Counted from the stretch's first letter, positions 34,391-43,153 are shown. The stretch is 64,000 nt of DNA from an uncultured Oscillospiraceae bacterium (GCA_934613505.1 CAKTTB010000002.1:130645-194644), one strand, 5' to 3'. Numbers and translations are program-made. Notes: generated by a model from the sequence alone, not told the origin.

Positions 34391-34741
34391 TTATTCTGCT
34401 GCCGTTTCCTCTGCCTGCGTCGTTTCCGGGGCGGGGTGGCTGGTCTTCAGCTCGGTCAGTTCCTGACGCAGCTGCGTGTTTTCTTCAAGCAACCGGCTCA
34501 GCTGCTCCTGCATGGGGACGAGCTGCTTTTTGACCTTGCGGTCGGCGATGGCCTGATGCAGCTTATAGTGGCTGTAGACGTTCAGAGCGGTCAGTGCGAC
34601 GAATGCGCCGCCGGCAATCAGACCGACCTTCTTCATGTCCGACTTGCGCAGCACATGGCGCGACCTGTGCCGGCCGCCGCGCACGATCTCCACAATGGGC
34701 GGGTTTTCCGACTTGCTGCAGATGGCTTCCTTCAGCTTCAT
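34391..34741 (-). CDS. Membrane-anchored coiled-coil protein, unknown
   Basis: A 116-aa protein: a basic N-terminus (GGRHRSRHVLRKSDMKK), one transmembrane helix (GLIAGGAFVALTALNVY, about residues 40-56) and a predicted coiled coil (KQLVPMQEQLSRLLEENTQL) with an acidic Thr/Glu tail. No family recognised. GGGAGGATCTTTT precedes the ATG, and TTGCAA-17-TATAAT lies upstream. A monocistronic gene with its own terminator. Confidence 0.7.
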   Translation of the reverse strand: MKLKEAICSKSENPPIVEIVRGGRHRSRHVLRKSDMKKVGLIAGGAFVALTALNVYSHYKLHQAIADRKVKKQLVPMQEQLSRLLEENTQLRQELTELKTSHPAPETTQAEETAAE

Positions 34742-34776
34742 AAAAGATCCTCCCGTTTACAGATTGATTTGCTGCT

Positions 34777-34805
34777 ATTATATCCAATTTTTCTGCGTTT
34801 TGCAA
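34777..34805 (-). promoter_or_regulatory. Promoter of the coiled-coil protein gene
   Basis: On the minus strand, TTGCAA (34805-34800), 17 bases, TATAAT (34782-34777), 36 bases from the start codon. Confidence 0.8.
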
Positions 34806-34817
34806 GTATGCGGGCGC

Positions 34818-36032
34818 TCAGTGCGCCTGCCGTTCGGCGTCCCGGACGATGGCCTCCGCCTCTGAAAGCGTGCAGCCCTTTTTCCGGGCGAGCTGCGCAA
34901 GATCGTCGTACTCCGCTTTTTCCCGCGCAATGCCGGAGCCGATGGCAGTCTTGACGCGCACATCGCCGTCCGGCGTATGAACAGTGCGCGTCTCGCGCCG
35001 GAGCGTGCGGCGCTCCAGCTGCGCCATGCGCACGCCAAGCGTCGTCGTGTGGCGCAGCAGCTGCTGCGCCAGCCGCTCGCGGTCCTCAGGTCTGCACAGG
35101 ACGGTCAGCAGGACGCCCGGACGGCACTTTTTCATTCCGATGGGCGTCGTATAGACGTCCAGCGCGCCATCCTGCAGCAGCTGCTCCATGGCAAAGCCGA
35201 CCGCCTCCGGCGTCATATCGTCCAGATTGCAGCAGAGCTCCGCGATCTGCTCCGCAGGCGCGTCTGTCTGTCCGAGCAGCGCCCGGACACAGTTGGCCGC
35301 TTCAAATTCCTTCGTGCCCATGCCGTAGCCGGTCTTCTCGGGGCGCATCACGGGCATCGGCCCGAACTTCGTCACAAACCTGCGCAGCAGCGCCGCACCC
35401 GTCGGCGTGCACAGTTCGCCCCGGATGCTGCCGCCGTAGATCGGAATGTCCGTCAGCAGCAGCGCCGTGGCAGGCGCGGGGACGGGCAGAAGCCCGTGCG
35501 CGCAGCGCACCTGTCCGCTGCCGACATGAACAGGGGAGCAGAGGATCTGCTCCGGCTTGAGCATCGAGACGAGCAGGCACACGCCGACCACATCCGCCAG
35601 CGCGTCGAGTGTGCCGACCTCGTGAAAGTGGATCTGGTCGACCGGGACGCCGTGCACGCGGCTTTCTGCGTCGGCGATCGACCGGTAGACGGCCAGCGCG
35701 TCCGCGCGGACAGCCTCCGGCAGGTCGAGATGGGAAATGCAATGCTCGATCTCGTGCAGACCGGTGTGCGGGTGCGCATGGACGTGTTCATGCGCGTGTG
35801 CGTGTTCATGCGCATGCGCCGCGCCTTCCTCCGCGCCGTGCACCAGCACGCGCATGTGCGTGCCGCTGATCCCGCTGCGGACGGCGGGCTCCGCCGCGAT
35901 CTCGATCCCCGGCAGCCCGAGCGCGCGCATGCGCCGCAGAAATTCGTCCTTTTCAGGCAGCAGCTCGTACAGCGTGCCCATCAGCATATCGCCCGCCGCG
36001 CCCATGGAGCAGTCCAGATAGATCGTTCTCAT
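34818..36032 (-). CDS. larC: Nickel insertion protein LarC
   Basis: A 404-aa protein that inserts nickel into the pincer nucleotide cofactor, using CTP. The N-terminus TIYLDCSMGAAGDMLMGTLY and the segment FHEVGTLDALADVVGVCLLV are LarC hallmarks. A His-rich stretch (HAHEHAHAHEHVHAHPH, residues ~75-91) can bind nickel. It is a single continuous frame, whereas in Lactobacillus plantarum larC is made by programmed frameshift from larC1/larC2. It overlaps larB by four bases at the end of larE-larB-larC. Confidence 0.93.
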   Translation of the reverse strand: MRTIYLDCSMGAAGDMLMGTLYELLPEKDEFLRRMRALGLPGIEIAAEPAVRSGISGTHMRVLVHGAEEGAAHAHEHAHAHEHVHAHPHTGLHEIEHCISHLDLPEAVRADALAVYRSIADAESRVHGVPVDQIHFHEVGTLDALADVVGVCLLVSMLKPEQILCSPVHVGSGQVRCAHGLLPVPAPATALLLTDIPIYGGSIRGELCTPTGAALLRRFVTKFGPMPVMRPEKTGYGMGTKEFEAANCVRALLGQTDAPAEQIAELCCNLDDMTPEAVGFAMEQLLQDGALDVYTTPIGMKKCRPGVLLTVLCRPEDRERLAQQLLRHTTTLGVRMAQLERRTLRRETRTVHTPDGDVRVKTAIGSGIAREKAEYDDLAQLARKKGCTLSEAEAIVRDAERQAH

Positions 36033-36784
36033 GCGTGGCCTCCCATATGATTGATCCGGTTGGCGAGGAAGCCCGCGCCGAAGCCGTTGTCGATGTTCAC
36101 GACGCTGACGCCGCTGGCGCAGGAGTTGAGCATGGCCAGCAGTGCGGCCACGCCGCCGAAGCTCGCCCCGTAGCCGACGGACGTCGGCACCGCGATGACC
36201 GGGCAGGAAACCAGCCCGCCGATCACACTGGCGAGTGCCCCTTCCATTCCCGCGACCGCGACGACGACCCGCGCCGCCATCAGCTCATCCGTGTGCGCCA
36301 GCAGCCGGTGCAGCCCGGCCACGCCTACGTCATAAAGCCGCAGTACGCGGCTGCCGTGCACCTCCGCGGTCAGCGCCGCTTCCTCCGCAACGGAATAGTC
36401 CGACGTCCCGGCGGCCGCGATCACGACCGTCCCGTCGCCGTCCGGCTTCGGGAGCTTGCCGATGATGCCGAGCTTTGCATCCGCGCGGTAATCGAGCGGC
36501 AGCTCCTTTGCGACCAGCGCCGCCGCTTCCGGAGACAGCCGCGTGATCAGAATCGGCTCGACACCCTTTTCCCGCATGGCGACGGCGATCCCGGCGACCT
36601 GCGCCGGTGTCTTGCCCGCACCGTAGATGACCTCCGCTGCACCCTGACGCAGACTGCGGTGAAAATCGATCTTCGCGTAGCCAAGATCCTCAAACGGCGC
36701 TTTTTTCAGTTCCAGCTCCGCCTGCTCGACGGAAACAGAGCCGTCCCTGACGGCCTGCAGCAGCTCGTGCAGATGTTCGCTCAT
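36029..36784 (-). CDS. larB: Pyridinium-3,5-biscarboxylate synthase LarB
   Basis: A 251-aa AIR-carboxylase-like enzyme that carboxylates and hydrolyses nicotinic acid adenine dinucleotide, the first step of nickel-pincer cofactor synthesis. It has FHRSLRQGAAEVIYGAGKTP, VVIAAAGTSDYSVAEEAALT and VAGMEGALASVIGGLVSCPV. ATG 36784 overlaps the larE stop, implying translational coupling. The frame extends 108 codons upstream antisense to nothing real; the overlap decides the start. Confidence 0.93.
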   Translation of the reverse strand: MSEHLHELLQAVRDGSVSVEQAELELKKAPFEDLGYAKIDFHRSLRQGAAEVIYGAGKTPAQVAGIAVAMREKGVEPILITRLSPEAAALVAKELPLDYRADAKLGIIGKLPKPDGDGTVVIAAAGTSDYSVAEEAALTAEVHGSRVLRLYDVGVAGLHRLLAHTDELMAARVVVAVAGMEGALASVIGGLVSCPVIAVPTSVGYGASFGGVAALLAMLNSCASGVSVVNIDNGFGAGFLANRINHMGGHA

Positions 36785-37527
36785 CCCCGTACCTCCAGAT
36801 CGAGAAATACCGCCGCATACAGCGGCTTCAATGCCTGTAAGATCCTCGCCCGGTGCGCCAGCAGCAGCGGCAGCTGCGCCTCCGGCACCTGAATGCGCGC
36901 TGCACCGGCAAAGGACCGGACGCGGAAATCCGTCAGCCCGAGGGAGAACAGGAACGCCTCCGCCTGCTCGGTCTTTTGCAGCTTTTCTTCGGTAATTTCC
37001 TCGCCGGTCGGGATGCGCGTGGCAAGACAGGCATAGGCCGGCTTGTCCCACGTGAAAAGTCCGGCCTGCCGGGAAAGCTCGCGGATCTCCCGCTTGGTAA
37101 GGCCGCACTCGCGCAGCGGCGAGCGCACATGCAGCTCACGCAGCGCGCGCATGCCGGGCCGGTCGCCCGCGTCGTCCGAGGCGTTTGTGCCGTCGAGCAG
37201 GAGCGTATAGCCGTCCTGCCGCGCGGCCTCGGTCAGCGCGCCGAACAGCGCCGTCTTGCAGAAATAGCACCGGTCGGCCGGATTGGCGGCCACGCCGGGG
37301 CTTTTCAGCGCGTCCAGCTCCAATACCCGCAGCCGGACGCCCAGCTGCGCGCAGAGCTTCTTCGCGTCGTCCAGCTCAAACTGCGGCTGGAACGCAGTCT
37401 TGATAAAATACGGCTGCACCCGCGCCCCGGCCTGCACCGCGGCATACAGCAGATACGACGAATCCACGCCGCCGGAAAATCCCAGCGCCGCCCGCGGATT
37501 CTGCCTGAAAAATTCGCCCAGCTCCAT
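36781..37527 (-). CDS. larE: Sulfur transferase LarE
   Basis: A 248-aa PP-loop enzyme (ALGFSGGVDSSYLLYAA) that adenylates the LarB product and installs sulfur to form the dithiolated pincer precursor. Cysteines occur in ADRCYFCKTALF (two) and YACLATRIPTG (one). This three-cysteine set fits the [4Fe-4S]-type LarE that recycles sulfur, not the single-cysteine sacrificial type; that reading is inference. GGAGG precedes ATG 37527. First gene of the lar operon behind a clear promoter. larA is not in this window. Confidence 0.9.
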   Translation of the reverse strand: MELGEFFRQNPRAALGFSGGVDSSYLLYAAVQAGARVQPYFIKTAFQPQFELDDAKKLCAQLGVRLRVLELDALKSPGVAANPADRCYFCKTALFGALTEAARQDGYTLLLDGTNASDDAGDRPGMRALRELHVRSPLRECGLTKREIRELSRQAGLFTWDKPAYACLATRIPTGEEITEEKLQKTEQAEAFLFSLGLTDFRVRSFAGAARIQVPEAQLPLLLAHRARILQALKPLYAAVFLDLEVRG

Positions 37528-37562
37528 ATGACGTCCCTCCGTCATTCGCTTCAATTTACTAC

Positions 37563-37591
37563 ATTATACGTGGGTTTTCCAGAAAACTCAA
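37563..37591 (-). promoter_or_regulatory. Promoter of the larEBC operon
   Basis: On the minus strand, TTGAGT (37591-37586), 17 bases, TATAAT (37568-37563), 36 bases from the larE start. Confidence 0.85.
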
Positions 37592-37608
37592 GAGGCTCGA
37601 TAAAACAC

Positions 37609-37636
37609 GTCCGGCAGGCCGAAAGGCCTGCCGGAC
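37609..37636. other. Perfect stem-loop with GAAA tetraloop
   Basis: Arms GTCCGGCAGGCC and GGCCTGCCGGAC close a GAAA loop. No U-tract, so it is not a standard terminator. It lies between the lar promoter and the dispersed repeat. Confidence 0.6.
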
Positions 37637-37661
37637 ATGGCATGGAAACAAGCGTATCGCC

Positions 37662-37768
37662 TGTAGGGGCGGACGACTCTGTCCACCCGGTAGAAAATGC
37701 AGATTTCACGGAAATTCCGCAGGAAATTCGTAACTTTTTAAGGGCGGACAGAGTCGTCCGCCCCTACA
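37662..37768. repeat. GTAGGGGCGGAC inverted-repeat element, copy 1
   Basis: Perfect 23-bp terminal arms (37662-37684 and 37746-37768; TGTAGGGGCGGACGAC... and complement) flank a 61-base centre. A partly matching copy is at 46595-46670. The shape is that of a MITE-like non-autonomous element, a class common in Oscillospirales. Its right half forms the last codons of the phosphopantetheinyl transferase gene. Confidence 0.75.
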
Positions 37769-38427
37769 CATAAGGTTAGATCATCTGATAGCGCATCCTG
37801 AAGGTCCGCCCAATGGAGCAGCACCGGCCCCTCACATTCCCCGTCCCGCGTGCTGACGGACAGGCAGTAGCCCTCCGGCGCATGCAGACAGAACTGCCTC
37901 CCGTCCGGCGGCAGAACTGCCGGGCCGGACAGATCGACCGAAAAGGTATCCGCTCCGAGAAGCCCCCGTCCGGTCATCTTTCCATAGCTCTCTTTTACCG
38001 TCCACAGACGGAAAAATGCCTGCACCTGTTCCTCCGGCAGCAGCGCCGAAAGCTGCGCCTGTTCCAAGTCCGTCAAAAATCGCATGGCCGCCGGAACGCG
38101 TTCCGGGCGGATCTCCTGAATGTCCACGCCGACGGGCAGGGAAGACACCGCCAGCGCGGCATAGGCTCCGGAATGGGAAAGGCTGAACTGCGCCTGCGGC
38201 GCGTCCGGGAAATACGGCTTTCCGTATACGTCCTCGCGCAGCGCCGGAAACCGGTCAAAACCCAGCTGCCGCGCATACCGCGCGAGCAGCAGCCCGGCCG
38301 CCGCGGAGCGCAGACGATCCTCCTGGCGGCGGCAGCGCAGCGCCTTTTCCCGCCGCTCGGGCGGCAGCAGCCGCAGCGCCTGCGCCTCGTCAAGACCGCG
38401 CAGCGCCAGAAGCTCGACCCGCGCCAT
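37738..38427 (-). CDS. 4'-phosphopantetheinyl transferase (Sfp-like)
   Basis: A 229-aa transferase that loads the pantetheine arm of CoA on to carrier proteins. Motifs are FSLSHSGAYAALAVS, VGVDIQEIRP (Mg2+-binding Asp) and FFRLWTVKESYGKMTGRGL. The two-lobe Sfp length implies service of large carrier proteins, yet no NRPS/PKS genes are in view. The final ~10 codons (GADDSVRP and stop) come from the inverted-repeat element, so the C-terminus is not native. Start ATG 38427 overlaps the stop of the upstream acetyltransferase gene by one base. Confidence 0.88.
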   Translation of the reverse strand: MARVELLALRGLDEAQALRLLPPERREKALRCRRQEDRLRSAAAGLLLARYARQLGFDRFPALREDVYGKPYFPDAPQAQFSLSHSGAYAALAVSSLPVGVDIQEIRPERVPAAMRFLTDLEQAQLSALLPEEQVQAFFRLWTVKESYGKMTGRGLLGADTFSVDLSGPAVLPPDGRQFCLHAPEGYCLSVSTRDGECEGPVLLHWADLQDALSDDLTLCVGADDSVRP

Positions 38428-38936
38428 TATGCCTGCTCCGAAAGCCGCAGCCGCATCTGATACCAGACCGCGCCGCCGTGGACGGAGGTGCTGACACCCT
38501 CGTCCCGGAAGCCGAACTGCGCATAGAACGGACGCAGCGCGTCCTTGCACGTGAGGATCAGCCCGGTGCGCCCGGCAGACCGGCAGTCGGCGATCACGCG
38601 GCGCATGAGCTGCGCTGCGCAGCCCTGCCCGCGATGGTCCGGGTGCGTGACGACGCTGAAGATCATCTGCCACGGCGCGGATTCGTCATGACAGGCCGGA
38701 TCGTCGTACAGATCATCCGTCAGCTGGTCGGTTTTGGTGACGGGGCCGCCGATATAGCTGACGAGCCGCCCGTTCTCCTCCAACAGCCAGAAGTGACCGG
38801 CATAGACGGTCAGCCGTCCGGCGAGCGACGCACGGGACGCGGCCTCCGCAGCCGGGAAGCAGACGGCCTCCAGCGCGGCGATCGCGTCCAGATCGGATGC
38901 GGAGGCCGTGCGGATGGTCAGGGAAGAAGCATGCAT
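38427..38936 (-). CDS. GNAT-family N-acetyltransferase
   Basis: A 169-aa acetyltransferase. Motif A is FSVVTHPDHRGQGCAAQLMRR, with the acetyl-CoA loop R-G-Q-G-C-A; motif B covers CKDALRPFYAQFGF. The HxxHRGxG pattern places it near arylalkylamine-type acetyltransferases; the acceptor is unknown. AGGAGAG lies nine bases before ATG 38936. It begins 13 bases after the second ABC exporter gene, so it may belong to the MarR-ABC operon. Confidence 0.88.
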   Translation of the reverse strand: MHASSLTIRTASASDLDAIAALEAVCFPAAEAASRASLAGRLTVYAGHFWLLEENGRLVSYIGGPVTKTDQLTDDLYDDPACHDESAPWQMIFSVVTHPDHRGQGCAAQLMRRVIADCRSAGRTGLILTCKDALRPFYAQFGFRDEGVSTSVHGGAVWYQMRLRLSEQA

Positions 38937-38949
38937 GATAAAACTCTCC

Positions 38950-40905
38950 TTATTCCAGTTCAAATGCGCCCGTGTAGAGCTGATAATACGTCCCCTTCTG
39001 GGCAATCAGATCGTCGTGCGTGCCGCGCTCGATGATGCGCCCATGGTCGAGGACCATGATGGCGTCGGAGTTCTGCACGGTCGACAGGCGGTGCGCGATG
39101 ACAAATACCGTCCGCCCCTTCATGAGCGCGTCCATGCCGCGCTGCACCAGCAGCTCCGTGCGCGTGTCGATGGAGCTGGTCGCCTCGTCGAGGATCATGA
39201 CCGGGGGATCGGCCACCGCCGCGCGGGCGATGGACAACAGCTGCCGCTGACCCTGCGACAGATTCGCGCCGTTGGCCGTCAGCATGGTGTTGTAGCCGTC
39301 CGGCAGACGCGTGATGAAGTCGTGCGCGTTGGCGAGCTTCGCCGCCGCGATGCATTCTTCGTCCGTCGCGTCGAGCTTACCGTAGCGGATGTTGTCCATG
39401 ACCGTGCCGGTGAACAGATTCACGTCCTGCAAAACGATACCGAGCGAGTGCCGCAGGTCGGCCTTTTTGATGTGGTTGATGTTGACGCCGTCATAGCGGA
39501 TCTTGCCGTCGGCGATGTCATAAAAGCGGTTGATGAGGTTCGTGATCGTCGTCTTGCCCGCGCCCGTCGCGCCGACAAAGGCGAGCTTCTGGCCGGGCTT
39601 GGCGTAGAGCGAAATGTCGTGCAGGACCGGCTTTTCCGGGTCGTAGGCAAAGTCCACGTCAAAGAACCGCACGTCGCCGCAGAGCTTCACGAGCTTTTCG
39701 CTTCCGTCCTCCTGCGGGCAGCTCCAGGCCCACGTGCCGGTGCGCGTCTCACTCTTTGTCAAAGAGCCGTCCGGCGCTTCCGCCGCGTTGACGAGCGTCA
39801 CACGGCCGTTATCCTCTTCGGGCTTCTGGCCGATCAGCTCAAATACACGGCTCGCGCCTGCCGCCGCCATGACGACGGCGTTGATCTGCTGCGAGACCTG
39901 CGAGACATTGCCGGTGAACTGCTTCGTCATGCCGAGGAACGACGCAACGACTGCGATCTTGAGCGGCGCAAGCATGCTGCCCGTCTCAAACAGGTTCTGG
40001 AACGAGAGATTCGGGACATTCCCGCCCGAGCAGATGAGAAGTCCACCGAGGAACGCCGTCAGGACATAGAGAATGTTGCCGATGTTGCCCATGATGGGCA
40101 TGAAGATATTCGCGTAGCGCTGGGCGTGGTTCGCGTCGTCAAAGAGCTGGTCGTTGATGGCGTCAAAGTCGCGCTCCGCCGCTTCCTCGTGACAGAAGAC
40201 CTTGACGACCTTCTGGCCGTTCATCATCTCTTCGATGTAGCCCTCTACCTTGCCGAGCGACTTCTGCTGGTTGAGGAAGTACTTTGCCGACCGGCCACCG
40301 ATAGTTTTGGTCGCCCGCGACATGAAGAAAATACCGAGGAACACAATGAGCATCAGCGGCATCGAGAAGTACAGCATGAACAGAAGAAGTCCGAGGACTG
40401 TCAGTCCCGACGCGAACAGCTGCGGCAGGCTCTGCGAGACAAGCTGGCGGAGCGTGTCAATGTCGTTCGTGTAGTAGCTCATGATATCGCCGCGGCTGTT
40501 CTGGTCAAAGTAGCGGATGGGGAGCTTCTGCATACCGGCGAACATGCGCGTGCGCATCTTGTGCAAAAACCCCTGCGTCACGTGCGCCATCAGCTGCGTA
40601 TAGACCGCCGTGCAGGCAAGACCCGCCAGATAGATGCAGACCATCGTGACGAGCGCATGCAGGATCTTCCCGCTGACGCCGTCCCAGCCGAGCGTCAGTC
40701 CGTCTTCAATGTAGCTCGTGACTGTCTCAATATAAATAGCGGGTAGAATGCCGACGACGGCGCTGATCACGATGCAGACCATCACCGCGCACAGCATGAC
40801 CGGGTAGTCGCGGAACAGCAGGCGGATCAGACGGCCAAGAGGCTTCAGATCCGCCTTTGCGCCGACCATGGGCGCGCGCGGGGGTTTTCCGGATTGCTTA
40901 GCCAT
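38950..40905 (-). CDS. ABC exporter half-transporter, catalytic subunit
   Basis: A 651-aa exporter subunit. It has an N-terminal extension (MAKQSGKPPRAPMVGAKADL), six membrane helices (about 35-340) and an ATPase with Walker A GATGAGKTT, signature LSQGQRQ, Walker B VMILDEATSS and H-loop VIAHRLST. The catalytic Glu and His are intact and the signature is off-consensus, complementing the partner. CAGGAGGTGAACAG precedes ATG 40905. It overlaps the partner's stop by eight bases. Second heterodimeric exporter of the window, resembling the 3.0-6.6 kb pair. Confidence 0.93.
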   Translation of the reverse strand: MAKQSGKPPRAPMVGAKADLKPLGRLIRLLFRDYPVMLCAVMVCIVISAVVGILPAIYIETVTSYIEDGLTLGWDGVSGKILHALVTMVCIYLAGLACTAVYTQLMAHVTQGFLHKMRTRMFAGMQKLPIRYFDQNSRGDIMSYYTNDIDTLRQLVSQSLPQLFASGLTVLGLLLFMLYFSMPLMLIVFLGIFFMSRATKTIGGRSAKYFLNQQKSLGKVEGYIEEMMNGQKVVKVFCHEEAAERDFDAINDQLFDDANHAQRYANIFMPIMGNIGNILYVLTAFLGGLLICSGGNVPNLSFQNLFETGSMLAPLKIAVVASFLGMTKQFTGNVSQVSQQINAVVMAAAGASRVFELIGQKPEEDNGRVTLVNAAEAPDGSLTKSETRTGTWAWSCPQEDGSEKLVKLCGDVRFFDVDFAYDPEKPVLHDISLYAKPGQKLAFVGATGAGKTTITNLINRFYDIADGKIRYDGVNINHIKKADLRHSLGIVLQDVNLFTGTVMDNIRYGKLDATDEECIAAAKLANAHDFITRLPDGYNTMLTANGANLSQGQRQLLSIARAAVADPPVMILDEATSSIDTRTELLVQRGMDALMKGRTVFVIAHRLSTVQNSDAIMVLDHGRIIERGTHDDLIAQKGTYYQLYTGAFELE

Positions 40906-42643
40906 TCTGTTCACCTCCTGCCTTGTTCTGGGATTCATAGACCTCACGGTAGATCTGGTTCGAGCGCAGCAGCTCCTCATGCGTGCCCATCCCGTCGATC
41001 CTGCCGCCGTCCAGCACGAGGATCATGTCCGCGTCCTGAATGGACGAGATGCGCTGGGCGATGATAAACTTTGTCGTGTCCGGGATCTCGGAGCGGAAGG
41101 CCGCGCGGATCTTTGCGTCGGTCTTTGTGTCGACGGCGGAGGTCGAGTCGTCAAGGATCAGGATCTTCGGCTTTTTCAGCAGCGCCCGCGCGATGCAAAG
41201 CCGCTGTTTCTGTCCGCCGGAGACGTTCGTGCCGCCCTGCTCGATATAGGTGTCATATTTGTCCGGCATCTGCTGGATGAACTCATCCGCGCAGGCCAGC
41301 TCGCACGCGTGCTGCAGCTCCTCGTCGGTCGCGTTCGCGTCGCCCCAGCGGAGATTCTCCTTGATCGTGCCGGAGAAGAGGACGTTTTTCTGCAGAACGA
41401 CGGCCACCTGATTGCGGAGCGTCTCCAGATCGTATTCGCGCACGTCCACGCCGCCGACCTTCACGCTGCCGTCCGTCACGTCGTACAGGCGGCAGATGAG
41501 CTGCACAAGGCTCGTCTTGGAGGAGCCTGTGCCGCCGATGATGCCGACGGTCTGACCGGACGCAACATGGAAGGTAATATCGCTCAGCGCATTACGTCGG
41601 GCGGCTGCGGAATATTTGAAGCTGACGTGGTCAAATTCCACCTCGCCGCTTGTGACCTGCATGACAGGCTCTGCCGGGTTCTGCAGCGTGCTGGTCTCGT
41701 CCAGTACCTCGCAGATACGCTTGCCGGAGGCCTGCGCCATGGTGAGCATGACGAAGATCATCGAGAGCATCATCAAACTCATGAGGATCTGCATGGAGTA
41801 GGTGATCATGCTCGTCAGGCTGCCGACGCCCAGATACGTGCCGCCGGACGTGACGATGAGCTTCGCCGCAAAATACGAAATGAGGATCATCGACGTGTAC
41901 ACGCAGAACTGCATGGCAGGGGAGTTGAGCGCGAGGATCTTTTCGGCTTTCAGGAAATCCGCGCGGACGGAATCGGACGCGGCGGAGAACTTCTGCGTCT
42001 CATAGTCCTCACGCACAAAGCTCTTGACCACGCGCATGGCCTGCACGTTTTCCTGCACGGAGTTGTTGAGCGCGTCGTATTTCTTGAAGACCGCCTTAAA
42101 AAGCGGCAGCGCGCTGCGGATCATCAGAAACAGGGCAAAACCGAGGATCGGGATGATGCCGGCAAAGACAAACGCCAGCTGTTTGCCCACACGAATGGAC
42201 ATCACAACGGCGAACACCAGCATCATCGGCGCGCGCACGGCGATGCGGATGCACATCATGAACGCGTTCTGGATGTTCGTCACGTCCGTCGTCAGCCGCG
42301 TGACGAGCGACGAGGTCGAGAACCGGTCGATATTCGCAAAGGAGAAGTCCTGCACCCGGTAATACAGATCGTGGCGCAGGTTCTTGGCAAAGCCCGCGGC
42401 CGCCTCGGCCGCGAACCAGCCGGAGAGCGCGCCGAAGCCGAGCGAGAGCATCGCAATGATAAACAGCCGGATGCCGTAGGAGAGGATCGTGGACATCTGG
42501 CAGCCGTTCTGGATGGAATTGATCAGATCGGCGGTGATGAGCGGGATGGTGCATTCGCACACGACCTCACCGACCATGCAGACCGGCGTGAGGATCGTGG
42601 GCTTTTTGTATTCCCGGATACAGGTGGACAGACGTTTGATCAT
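40898..42643 (-). CDS. ABC exporter half-transporter, degenerate-site subunit
   Basis: A 581-aa exporter subunit starting MIKRLSTCIREYKKP. The ATPase has GGTGSSKTS (Walker A with Ser for Gly/Ala), signature VSGGQKQ, Walker B ILILDDST with Asp replacing the catalytic Glu, and IIAQR with Gln replacing His. As in the first pair, it donates the good signature to the partner's competent site. ATG 42643 overlaps the MarR stop. Under MarR control it is most likely a drug or toxic-compound exporter. Confidence 0.92.
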   Translation of the reverse strand: MIKRLSTCIREYKKPTILTPVCMVGEVVCECTIPLITADLINSIQNGCQMSTILSYGIRLFIIAMLSLGFGALSGWFAAEAAAGFAKNLRHDLYYRVQDFSFANIDRFSTSSLVTRLTTDVTNIQNAFMMCIRIAVRAPMMLVFAVVMSIRVGKQLAFVFAGIIPILGFALFLMIRSALPLFKAVFKKYDALNNSVQENVQAMRVVKSFVREDYETQKFSAASDSVRADFLKAEKILALNSPAMQFCVYTSMILISYFAAKLIVTSGGTYLGVGSLTSMITYSMQILMSLMMLSMIFVMLTMAQASGKRICEVLDETSTLQNPAEPVMQVTSGEVEFDHVSFKYSAAARRNALSDITFHVASGQTVGIIGGTGSSKTSLVQLICRLYDVTDGSVKVGGVDVREYDLETLRNQVAVVLQKNVLFSGTIKENLRWGDANATDEELQHACELACADEFIQQMPDKYDTYIEQGGTNVSGGQKQRLCIARALLKKPKILILDDSTSAVDTKTDAKIRAAFRSEIPDTTKFIIAQRISSIQDADMILVLDGGRIDGMGTHEELLRSNQIYREVYESQNKAGGEQNG

Positions 42644-43098
42644 GGATGGGATACCTCCGTTTCCTGTGTGCTTCGAAGATTTGCCGACGCAAGGTCCAGA
42701 AGGCGCAGCAGCGTCTGCTGCTCTTCCTCGCTCATGCCGCTGCACATAAGCCGTTCGAGCGTTTCAAAGGCCTGCCCGACAGCCTCGTCGCAGCGCCGCG
42801 CGCGGTCGGTCAGCCGGATGCGCTTGCAGCGCCGGTCGGCGCGGTCCGGCTCGATGACGATAAAGTTCTTGGCTTCCAGCCGCTGCAGCACGCCCGATAC
42901 CGTCGGATGCGTCAGATGGAAGCGTTTTTCAATGTCCTTGGGGTACATGGCCTCGTTCTCATGCAGCGACAGATGGTGCAGGATAAACGACTGCGTCGAC
43001 GTGAGGTCGAGCGCGAGAAACTGCTGATCCATATACTGCGTGATGCGATTATTGAGATACCGGAGCCGCGGCCCGAGATTCTGCGAACAATCCTGCAT
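42640..43098 (-). CDS. MarR-family transcriptional regulator
   Basis: A 152-aa winged-helix regulator. YLNNRITQYMDQQFLALDLT begins the dimer domain. Recognition is through KDIEKRFHLTHPTVSGVLQRLEAKNFI, and the wing is DRADRRCKRIRLT. It heads the MarR-ABC-ABC operon with overlapping stops and starts. AGGAGGGATCC precedes ATG 43098. It very probably binds the paired palindromes at 43122-43153 and represses its own operon until a ligand, perhaps an exporter substrate, binds. Confidence 0.93.
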   Translation of the reverse strand: MQDCSQNLGPRLRYLNNRITQYMDQQFLALDLTSTQSFILHHLSLHENEAMYPKDIEKRFHLTHPTVSGVLQRLEAKNFIVIEPDRADRRCKRIRLTDRARRCDEAVGQAFETLERLMCSGMSEEEQQTLLRLLDLASANLRSTQETEVSHP

Positions 43099-43121
43099 AG
43101 GATCCCTCCTGAAAGAAAAAC

Positions 43122-43153
43122 GTAGCACGCTACCAAAATGGGTAGCATGCTAC
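43122..43153. promoter_or_regulatory. Paired MarR operators
   Basis: Two 12-bp palindromes GTAGCACGCTAC (43122-43133) and GTAGCATGCTAC (43142-43153), exactly 20 bases apart, hence on the same face of the helix. They cover the expected start of transcription of the minus-strand operon. Confidence 0.8.

Noticed and set aside
37554..37773. Plus-strand frame through the dispersed repeat
   Set aside because: Coding potential derives from the repeat and from antisense of larE.
38908..43027. Plus-strand frames of 612 and 719 codons over the ABC/MarR operon
   Set aside because: Antisense shadows of genes whose motifs, overlaps and ribosome sites are all on the minus strand.
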